This document shows positions 5,751 through 11,501 of a stretch of 11,501 nt of DNA, in pieces. The notes below the pieces were generated by a model that saw nothing but the letters and a program-made list of their open reading frames with translations, was not told the DNA's origin and did not search any database. This DNA comes from an uncultured Collinsella sp. GTDB lineage: Bacteria; Actinomycetota; Coriobacteriia; Coriobacteriales; Coriobacteriaceae. Within the stretch, counting starts at the first letter, position 1; every line of letters begins with the position of its first letter. Both the position numbers and the translations under genes were made by a program. The stretch spans positions 1-11,501 of the forward strand of contig CAAECW010000098.1 in the NCBI GenBank assembly GCA_900754445.1, read 5' to 3'.

Positions 5751-6749
5751 TTGGCACGATCTTCGGGTTTCTCCACAAATCTGAATACCAAGCGACAATC
5801 AACGGGTATGCGCCCGTTGATTGTTTTCAGCCTGATTTCGGTGTTGCTGCTCACGTTTTACATCCGCGAGGGCGAGGCAGGACCGATTCATGCCGTGCGT
5901 TCGGGCGTAACGACGATTACCTCGCCGGTGCGCTTTGTGGGTTCGGCTGTGGCGGCTCCTTTCAATGCCATCGGCAACGTGTTCTCTAACCTTACGGCGT
6001 CGCAGGACACGCTTGACGAGCTTAAGAAGCAAAACGAGGAGCTGACCTCTAAGGTTGCCGAGCTCTCCGAGGCTCAAAAGACCGCCGAGCGTCTGGAGGG
6101 GCTGGTCGGGCTGCAGTCGACCTACAACCTCAAATCGACCGCTGCTCGTATCGTTGGTGCCTCGGGCGATGCCTGGACCTCGACCGTAACCATCGACAAG
6201 GGCTCTGCCGACGGCCTTACCATCAACATGCCCGTGACAAGTTCGGCCGGTGTTATTGGCCAGATCATCGAAGTCTCGGCCAAGACGTCCACCGTGCGCC
6301 TGATTGGCGACGAGAACTCGGGTGTGTCCGCCATGGTACAGGACACGCGCGCCCAGGGCATGCTGCAGGGTCAGGCTGACGGCACGCTGCGTCTTGAGTA
6401 CGTGAGCGTCGACTCCGATGTTAAGGTTGGCGACATCATCGTGACCTCGGGCATTGGCGGTGTGTTCCCCAAGGGTCTACCGCTCGGCACCGTCTCGTCG
6501 GTTGAGAAATCGGCAAACGACGTGTACTACACCATTGTGGTGCGCGCTCAGACCACGGCCGAGAACAACGAGGAAGTGCTGGTCATTACCTCGCTGACCG
6601 ACGAACAGTCGGCCTCGGATGAGGACGTGAGCACGGCCAACAGCACGCCGCAGGGAACGTCGCGCGATGCTGCGACCAAGTCGAAGGACGAGAGCTCGGA
6701 TGACAGTTCCGACACGTCCGAGACGACCGATTCCGGCTCGAGCGAATAG
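5751..6749 (+). CDS. mreC: Rod shape-determining protein MreC
   Basis: A 332-residue bitopic protein that bridges cytoplasmic MreB/MreD and the extracellular part of PBP2, activating the PBP2-RodA pair. A short basic cytoplasmic N-terminus precedes one helix at about 22-38. A coiled coil follows at about 85-120 (LDELKKQNEELTSKVAELSE begins at 88), which mediates dimerisation in MreC. The beta-rich MreC core covers about 125-280, with conserved-looking segments such as the GVIGQI and GDIIVTSGIGGVFPKGLP regions. Residues 282-332 form a tail rich in Ser, Asp, Glu and Thr, surely disordered and longer than in typical MreC. Start is TTG, 21 bases after mreB; mreD follows 11 bases after the stop. 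Identity is firm from motif and context. Confidence 0.95.
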   Translation: MARSSGFSTNLNTKRQSTGMRPLIVFSLISVLLLTFYIREGEAGPIHAVRSGVTTITSPVRFVGSAVAAPFNAIGNVFSNLTASQDTLDELKKQNEELTSKVAELSEAQKTAERLEGLVGLQSTYNLKSTAARIVGASGDAWTSTVTIDKGSADGLTINMPVTSSAGVIGQIIEVSAKTSTVRLIGDENSGVSAMVQDTRAQGMLQGQADGTLRLEYVSVDSDVKVGDIIVTSGIGGVFPKGLPLGTVSSVEKSANDVYYTIVVRAQTTAENNEEVLVITSLTDEQSASDEDVSTANSTPQGTSRDAATKSKDESSDDSSDTSETTDSGSSE

Positions 6750-6753
6750 GGGG
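6748..6753 (+). promoter_or_regulatory. Ribosome binding site deciding the mreD start
   Basis: AGGGGG overlaps the mreC TAG stop. It lies only one base from the ATG at 6755 but seven bases from the ATG at 6761, so 6761 is the likelier initiator; the proteins differ by two residues. Confidence 0.5.
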
Positions 6754-6760
6754 CATGTCC

Positions 6761-7327
6761 ATGGATCTACACGAGCAGGGGATGAGCTCCCGCACGTTTG
6801 TGATCGCCGCCATCGTGTGCGTGCTGCTGCAGGCAGGCCTGGCACCGCAGATCTCCATTGCGGGCGGTCGCGTCAACTTCATGATTATCCTGGTGTGCCT
6901 AAGCGTGTTCTCGGGCGACCCGACCCGTGCCGTCGTGTGCGGTTTTTGCAGCGGCTTGTTCTATGACCTGTCCGCTGCCGTGCCGGTGGGCGTTATGTCG
7001 CTCCTGCTGACCGTGGGTTCTTTTGCCCTGGTGCACAGCGCTGTCGGTCAGACGGGCGGTACCCCGAGTGCGCGCGGCATCACTGTGGGCGCCTTCGCGC
7101 TCGTCATTAATGTGATCTACAGCATCATCTTGCTGTTTATGGGTTTGGAGACGAGCTTTGTCGTGGCGATCTTCGGCCATGCGCTGCCGTCTTCGATCCT
7201 GACGGGTCTGGTTGCCATTCCGTTTTTGATGTCCGGCGTCGTGCCGCAGTCCGGCTATGGATTTTCCGCACGTGGTGGACGCCAGACGGGTATGCGCTTT
7301 AAGCCCAAGACCCGCAAGCTCAAATAG
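6761..7327 (+). CDS. mreD: Rod shape-determining protein MreD
   Basis: A 188-residue polytopic membrane protein of the Rod complex. About six hydrophobic segments are visible (roughly residues 11-30, 34-50, 52-70, 72-92, 104-126 and 130-150), followed by a basic tail ending in KPKTRKLK that should be cytoplasmic. The segment GFCSGLFYDL near residues 66-75 fits the conserved G-x-x-x-D signature in the middle of MreD. MreD sequences are poorly conserved, so the assignment rests on size, topology and its place between mreC and mrdA. MreD binds MreC and modulates PBP2 activation. The start could also be the ATG at 6755, two codons upstream. The stop overlaps the Shine-Dalgarno of mrdA, suggesting coupled translation. 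Confidence 0.9.
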   Translation: MDLHEQGMSSRTFVIAAIVCVLLQAGLAPQISIAGGRVNFMIILVCLSVFSGDPTRAVVCGFCSGLFYDLSAAVPVGVMSLLLTVGSFALVHSAVGQTGGTPSARGITVGAFALVINVIYSIILLFMGLETSFVVAIFGHALPSSILTGLVAIPFLMSGVVPQSGYGFSARGGRQTGMRFKPKTRKLK

Positions 7328-7340
7328 GGGAGGCCCGTAG

Positions 7341-9410
7341 ATGTCTTCCCAGTTGACGGTTATTATCGCCGGTATCGTGTTGGTTGTGGCCATCGTGGTC
7401 GCGCTGGTCATCATGCGTCGCGGCGATTCCCGTTTTACCTACGATACGCAGCATGGAACGGCCCCGCGCGCCACCGAGGGCGAGGGCAATACCGCGGCGA
7501 CCGCCTTTAAGGGCCGTTTTTCCATCCTTACCACGGGTGTGGGCGCGATGTTTGCGGCGCTTGCCGTCAAGCTGTGGGGCATGCAGATGGTCTCGTCGGA
7601 CTATTACGAGAAGCAGGCCAATAGTAATCAGACTCGCACCGTTACCACTCCTGCTGTGCGCGGCCGCATCCTCGACCGCAATGGCGTGGCGCTTGTCCAG
7701 AACCGTCCCTCACTTGCTGTCGTGGCCTACCGCGACCTTGCCGAGGATGAGGTTCTGGTTCGCCATCTTGCCAACGTGCTTGGAATGCCTTATGTGGCGG
7801 TCCTTCGCAATATTCAGGACAATACAGAGGGCGCTCAGAGCCTGCATACCATCGCGACGGACGTCCGTCGCTCCACGGTTGCCTATATTCAGGAGCATGC
7901 CGGCGAGTTCCCGGGCGTCAAGATTGCCGAGCGTACCGAGCGCCAGTATCCATACGGCGAGACGGCATGCCATATCTTGGGCTATACCGGCACCATTACC
8001 TCCGAGCAGCTCGAGGCCCAGAATAAGAAAACCTCTGGCGATGATGATGCTTCTGCTGGCAAGATTACGTACCAGTCGGGCGATATCGTGGGCCAGGCGG
8101 GCGTTGAGAGCTACTACGAAAACCTGCTGCAGGGTATTCGTGGCGAGCAGACCGTCAAGGTCGATGCCTCGGGCAATGTGACCGGTCAGGCCGGCGCCGT
8201 GCCCGCGAAGGCCGGCTCTGACATTAAGCTCACGCTCGACCTTAAGATCCAGCAGGCCTGCGAGACGGCGCTGGCGAGCGCTATCGAGCTTGCCAAGACC
8301 ACTGGCTACAGCAATGCCGGCAACGGCGCTGTGGTGTGCCTCGATCCCAACAATGGCGAGATCCTGGGCATGGCGAGCCAGCCCAAGTTCGATCCGTCCA
8401 TCTTTGTCGGCGGCGTCTCAAATGACGTGTGGACCGAGCTCAATGATGACAAGGGTTCGCACCCGCTGCTCAACCGCGCCATTAGCGGACAGTACATGTC
8501 GGCCTCGACCATCAAGCCGCTCTCGGCACTGGCCGGTCTTGAGTTTGGAACCTACACGTCCGGGCAGACGACCAACTGCACGGGTTATTGGACGGGTCTG
8601 GGCAAGTCGTGGGGCAAGTACTGCTGGCTGCATTCCGGCCACGGCACCATGACGCTGCAGTCGGGTATCGCCAACTCGTGCGACCCCGTCTTCTACGACA
8701 TGGGCAAGGCGTTCTTTTATGACGAGCAACATCCCGAGGGCCTGCAGGAGGTCTTTCGTCGCTGGGGTCTAGGCAAGACCTGCGGTATCGATCTGCCGAG
8801 TGAGGGCGCGGGCCGTATTCCCGATGCCGAGTGGAAAGAGTCATACTTCACCGACGCCTCTGCCGAGGACCGCAAGTGGAATGCCGGCGATATGACCAAC
8901 ATTGCTATCGGCCAGGGCGACATCCTGGTGACGCCCCTGCAGATGGCGTGCGCCTATATGGGTCTTGCCAACGGCGGCAAACAGTACGTGCCTCACGTAT
9001 TTTTGTCTGCCGTGTCGCGCGATGGCGACGGCGATGCCTATAAGTACAACGGCAAGGGCAAGAAGAAGCGCCTGGAGGCCAAGATCAACAGCGATTCGGA
9101 TTTGGCTCTTGTTCGCAACGGCATGCACGACGTGATTTACACGGCATCGACGTCCCTGGCGGCGCACTTTGGCACCCTGACGCCGCAGGTATACGGCAAG
9201 TCGGGCACGGGCGAGAAAAGTGGCGAGGACGAATACGCGTGGTTCTGCGCCTATGCACCGGCCGATGATCCCAAGTATGTCATCGCTACCGTCCTGGAGC
9301 AGGGCGGCGGTGGCTCAGATACCGCGATGCATGTCGTGCGCGACGTGCTCGGCGTGATTTATGACGAGCCCGATACCTCTTCGGCCTCGGGCGATTCTTC
9401 GGTTCGATAG
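7341..9410 (+). CDS. mrdA: Penicillin-binding protein 2 (class B transpeptidase of the elongasome)
   Basis: A 689-residue D,D-transpeptidase that cross-links peptidoglycan strands made by RodA. The catalytic domain has all three motifs: STIK at 389-392 (nucleophile Ser389), SCD at 446-448 in the SxN position, and KSGTG at 620-624; SxD and KSG are also used by E. coli PBP2. The dimerisation/pedestal region shows RGRILDRNG at 107-115. Two hydrophobic segments are present, about 5-25 and about 60-78. The second, followed by KLWGMQMV, is the usual class B anchor; the first is extra, separated by a polar linker of about 34 residues. The basic residues after the first and before the second helix predict a cytoplasmic loop and an outside N-terminus. 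ATG at 7341 follows AGGGGAGG by seven bases, so the long form is supported. rodA follows at nine bases. Confidence 0.96.
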   Translation: MSSQLTVIIAGIVLVVAIVVALVIMRRGDSRFTYDTQHGTAPRATEGEGNTAATAFKGRFSILTTGVGAMFAALAVKLWGMQMVSSDYYEKQANSNQTRTVTTPAVRGRILDRNGVALVQNRPSLAVVAYRDLAEDEVLVRHLANVLGMPYVAVLRNIQDNTEGAQSLHTIATDVRRSTVAYIQEHAGEFPGVKIAERTERQYPYGETACHILGYTGTITSEQLEAQNKKTSGDDDASAGKITYQSGDIVGQAGVESYYENLLQGIRGEQTVKVDASGNVTGQAGAVPAKAGSDIKLTLDLKIQQACETALASAIELAKTTGYSNAGNGAVVCLDPNNGEILGMASQPKFDPSIFVGGVSNDVWTELNDDKGSHPLLNRAISGQYMSASTIKPLSALAGLEFGTYTSGQTTNCTGYWTGLGKSWGKYCWLHSGHGTMTLQSGIANSCDPVFYDMGKAFFYDEQHPEGLQEVFRRWGLGKTCGIDLPSEGAGRIPDAEWKESYFTDASAEDRKWNAGDMTNIAIGQGDILVTPLQMACAYMGLANGGKQYVPHVFLSAVSRDGDGDAYKYNGKGKKKRLEAKINSDSDLALVRNGMHDVIYTASTSLAAHFGTLTPQVYGKSGTGEKSGEDEYAWFCAYAPADDPKYVIATVLEQGGGGSDTAMHVVRDVLGVIYDEPDTSSASGDSSVR

Positions 9411-9419
9411 GAGGTTGCG

Positions 9420-10646
9420 ATGGATTTTTCTCCGGCGGATCTGTTCCGTTCAACCAAGACCGGTTCTCGCAGCAGCCTGGACCGCGTCAACAAGCAACTT
9501 TCGGCCTCGCGCGGCACGTTTCGCCAAAAGGTGCATATCGGTGTGCTCGTGGCTACTGTGGCGCTCGTCGCCTACGGTGCCATCATTATCTGGTCGGCTT
9601 CGCAGTTTAAGGCCGATGCTTCGTTCTCGCGCCATTTGCTGGGAATTGGCATCGGCACGGTGCTGGCGGTGCTGGTCTGGCGCTCCGACCTGCGCGGTAT
9701 TTCCAATTTCTCGACGGCGTTGCTCGTCATCGACCTGATCGTGATCTTCTCGCCCAAGATTCCGGGTCTGTCCTATACGGGCGGTCTGGGCATGACGGGC
9801 TGGATCAAGATTCCCGGTATCGGCTTGACGTTCCAGCCGGTTGAGCTTGCCAAGCTCATCACCATCTTCTTTATTGCTACGCTTGGCTCGCAGTATAACG
9901 GTCGCATCGATACCGTTCGCGACTACGTCAAGCTCTGCGGCATGCTGTCCATTCCGTTTTTGGCCGTCGTTGCCATGGGTGACCTGGGCTCGGGCTTGGT
10001 CGTGCTGGTTTCGGGCGCCATCGTCATCTGCATGAGCGGTGCACGCCGCGAATGGGTGCTGTCGACCCTGGCCCTGCTCGTGGGCCTGGTGGCCCTCGTC
10101 CTGGCGCTTGATTCGGTCTTTGATTCGTTGCTCGGCCACGATGTGCTCATCAAGCAGTATCAGATGAACCGTCTGACGGTCTTTATCGACCCCGATAATG
10201 CCGATTCGGACGATGCCTACAACCTGCAGCAGTCGCTTATCGCCGTTGGCTCGGGCGGCTTCTTTGGTAAGGGCCTGGGGCATGCGACGCAGTCGGCCGG
10301 CGGCTTTCTGCCTGAGTTCCACACCGACTTCGTCTTCGCCTTCCTGTCCGAGACCTTTGGCTTTTGCGGTTCCTTTTTGCTCCTGTGCCTCTACGTGCTG
10401 CTGATCTTTTCGACGATTCGCGTCGCCTTTAAGTGCGAGTCGCTGTTTTTGCGTCTTTCGTGTGTGGGCATCGTCGGCATGTGGGCGTTCCAGACCTTCG
10501 AAAACATCGGCATGTGCATCGGCATGATGCCGATTACCGGTATTCCGCTACCGTTTATTAGCTTCGGTTCGTCTTCGATGATGATTCAGCTGCTGACGGT
10601 GGGTATCGTACAATCCATATGGCGGCATCGTTCGGGCGCCGCGTAA
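9420..10646 (+). CDS. rodA: Peptidoglycan glycosyltransferase RodA (SEDS family)
   Basis: A 408-residue SEDS polymerase that links lipid II into glycan strands and works as a complex with PBP2. About ten hydrophobic segments are visible after a polar N-terminus of about 40 residues. SEDS hallmarks are FQPVELAKL at about 139-147, the GDLGSGL loop with the presumed catalytic Asp188, the long outer loop with YQMNRL and QSLIAVGSGGFFGKGLG, HTDFVFAFLSETFGF from His301, and PITGIPLPFISFGSSS from Pro371. In the Asp188 motif the usual Pro before Asp is Gly, and the GGS of the last motif reads GSS; both seem tolerable changes. It could be confused with FtsW, but the position after mrdA and in the mre run argues for RodA. 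The Shine-Dalgarno AGGAGGT at 9409-9415 overlaps the mrdA stop, giving tight coupling. Confidence 0.95.
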   Translation: MDFSPADLFRSTKTGSRSSLDRVNKQLSASRGTFRQKVHIGVLVATVALVAYGAIIIWSASQFKADASFSRHLLGIGIGTVLAVLVWRSDLRGISNFSTALLVIDLIVIFSPKIPGLSYTGGLGMTGWIKIPGIGLTFQPVELAKLITIFFIATLGSQYNGRIDTVRDYVKLCGMLSIPFLAVVAMGDLGSGLVVLVSGAIVICMSGARREWVLSTLALLVGLVALVLALDSVFDSLLGHDVLIKQYQMNRLTVFIDPDNADSDDAYNLQQSLIAVGSGGFFGKGLGHATQSAGGFLPEFHTDFVFAFLSETFGFCGSFLLLCLYVLLIFSTIRVAFKCESLFLRLSCVGIVGMWAFQTFENIGMCIGMMPITGIPLPFISFGSSSMMIQLLTVGIVQSIWRHRSGAA

Positions 10647-10664
10647 CCGCTGGAGGGGTTTGCT

Positions 10665-11501
10665 ATGAAAATTCCCGTAGATAAGCTGACCCGCGCTTTT
10701 AAGATGGGCGCGTCCGTTAAGAAGGATTCCGATACGCCGGTGCGCGTCTCGGTCTATCTGGATTCGTCCGCCTCGCGCTTTCTTGCCGAGACGGTGCGTG
10801 ACGCCTTTGTGCCGCAGACGACCTCGGGTATTGTGCGCGTCGAGCGTCTGGGGGAGGAGCGAATTGCTCCAAAGACCGATACCGATGTGGTGCTGGTGCT
10901 CTCGTGTGGTTCCGACCGATTGGAGAGTGCCGTGCAGGAGCTCGTGATCGCCGGCGCGCCCGTGTGCGTGCTTGCCGAGTCTGCTGTGGAGGTGCCGTTT
11001 ATCGAGGAGTCCACGCCCATGCTCGGCGTGGTAGCGGCAACCGATAAGACGTATCTGCTCGAGACGCTTGCCCGCTGGATTCTCGATCGCACCGACAAGG
11101 AAACGGCTTTTGCGGCGAACTTTGCCTTCATGCGCATCGCGGCGGCCAATCGTATCATCACCTCGTGCGCGCTCACCAATATGGCGACCGGTGCGCTGGT
11201 GTTTTTGCCGGGCGCCGATTATCCCGTTATGGCGCTGGCGCAGGTGGGCATGCTCTTTGAGCTCGCTGCCGTCTTTGGACGCGGTATTAAGCCCGAGCGC
11301 GGCTACGAGGTCGCGGGCGTGCTTGCCGGCGGTCTTGTGATCCGCGCGGTCACCCGCGCGCTCGTCAAGCAGACGCCGCATATTGGGTTTGCCGTCAAGG
11401 CGCTCACTGCTGCCGCGGGCACCTATGGCATGGGCCGTGCGCTCGTTTCGCTCTACGAGCGCGATGTCGACTACAGCCGTGCTAACGAGGTGGTCACTGC
11501 C
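10665..11501 (+). CDS. DUF697-type membrane-associated protein (3' truncated)
   Basis: The ATG at 10665 follows GGAGGGG (10652-10658) by six bases, and the frame stays open for 279 codons to the window edge. Residues about 26-140 look alpha/beta, with alternating strands such as DTDVVLVLSCG and APVCVLAES and a helix LLETLARWILDRT; this resembles a Rossmann- or GTPase-like core, but no P-loop (GxxxxGKS/T) or NKxD motif is visible. Residues about 148-270 match the DUF697 pattern: an Arg/Asn-rich entry helix (FMRIAAANRIIT from 153), a Pro-Gly-Ala-Asp turn after a hydrophobic segment, a QVGMLFELAAVFG helix, then GGLVIRAVTRALVKQTPHIG and a Gly/Ala-rich helix with TYGMGRAL. Such domains are found at the C-terminus of some GTPases and in YcjF-like membrane proteins. 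It starts 18 bases after rodA, so it is probably translated from the mre transcript. Function is unknown. Confidence 0.85.
   Translation, partial: MKIPVDKLTRAFKMGASVKKDSDTPVRVSVYLDSSASRFLAETVRDAFVPQTTSGIVRVERLGEERIAPKTDTDVVLVLSCGSDRLESAVQELVIAGAPVCVLAESAVEVPFIEESTPMLGVVAATDKTYLLETLARWILDRTDKETAFAANFAFMRIAAANRIITSCALTNMATGALVFLPGADYPVMALAQVGMLFELAAVFGRGIKPERGYEVAGVLAGGLVIRAVTRALVKQTPHIGFAVKALTAAAGTYGMGRALVSLYERDVDYSRANEVVTA

Noticed and set aside
4674..5798. Open frame of 374 codons on the minus strand opposite mreB
   Set aside because: It lies against an unmistakable mreB with all ATP-binding motifs. Its composition (Asp, Gly, Ala, Leu, His-rich) is that of a codon-bias shadow.
9198..9212. 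KSG in place of KTG in PBP2 as a sign of a degenerate enzyme
   Set aside because: KSG is the normal form in E. coli PBP2 and other elongation-type class B PBPs.
9981..9983. Possible inactive RodA because the usual Pro-Asp-Leu-Gly reads Gly-Asp-Leu-Gly
   Set aside because: The catalytic aspartate and the rest of the SEDS motifs are kept and the gene is full length, so loss of function is not indicated.
9450..10322. Open frame of 290 codons on the minus strand opposite rodA
   Set aside because: Very polar, repetitive composition and complete overlap with a well-supported SEDS gene.
10548..11381. Open frame of 277 codons on the minus strand opposite the end of rodA and the DUF697 gene
   Set aside because: The + strand frame has a Shine-Dalgarno, operon spacing and a DUF697 pattern; the minus product is Arg/His/Gly-rich with no family resemblance.
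1..11501. Mobile elements, CRISPR arrays, tRNA or rRNA genes
   Set aside because: I saw no transposase or integrase motifs, spaced repeats, or RNA gene signatures; nearly all bases lie in co-directional housekeeping genes of uniform composition.

Overview
The window is GC-rich (roughly 60% by eye) and every gene I can support lies on the + strand. Codon use, the frequent TTG starts and the gene types (a CtpE-like P-type ATPase, short zinc-ribbon and TPR single-pass membrane proteins, and mreBCD-mrdA-rodA in one run) suggest an actinobacterial relative of the Coriobacteriia, possibly Collinsella. That placement is inferred from protein character and composition, not from a search.

Layout. Positions 1-1358 hold the C-terminal part of a CtpE-like cation P-type ATPase with an unusual basic tail. 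Positions 1462-2604 encode a membrane protein with two zinc ribbons at its N-terminus. After a likely promoter, 2712-3254 encodes a cytoplasmic cyclophilin, followed 11 bases later by a TPR protein with one membrane helix and a small outer domain (3266-4570). A 115-base gap with a strong hairpin and a possible promoter separates these from the elongation cluster: mreB (4686-5729), mreC (5751-6749), mreD (6761-7327), mrdA encoding PBP2 (7341-9410) and rodA (9420-10646). A DUF697-type protein starts at 10665, only 18 bases after rodA, and runs off the window.

How they work together. MreB, MreC, MreD, PBP2 and RodA are the core of the Rod complex (elongasome), which builds side-wall peptidoglycan: RodA polymerises lipid II, PBP2 cross-links, MreC/MreD link the enzymes to MreB filaments on the inner membrane face. 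Gaps of 9-21 bases, with Shine-Dalgarno sequences touching or overlapping upstream stop codons, indicate a single transcript through the DUF697 gene. The zinc-ribbon and TPR proteins upstream share one architecture (cytoplasmic interaction domain, one helix, small outer domain).

Novelty. Most of the window is an ordinary cell-shape locus. Points worth a second look are the extra N-terminal membrane helix of PBP2, the P-loop-less DUF697 protein coupled to rodA, the two uncharacterised single-pass proteins upstream, the hairpin before mreB and the basic tail on the ATPase. I saw no mobile element, CRISPR array, tRNA or rRNA, and no gene-free stretch longer than about 115 bases.
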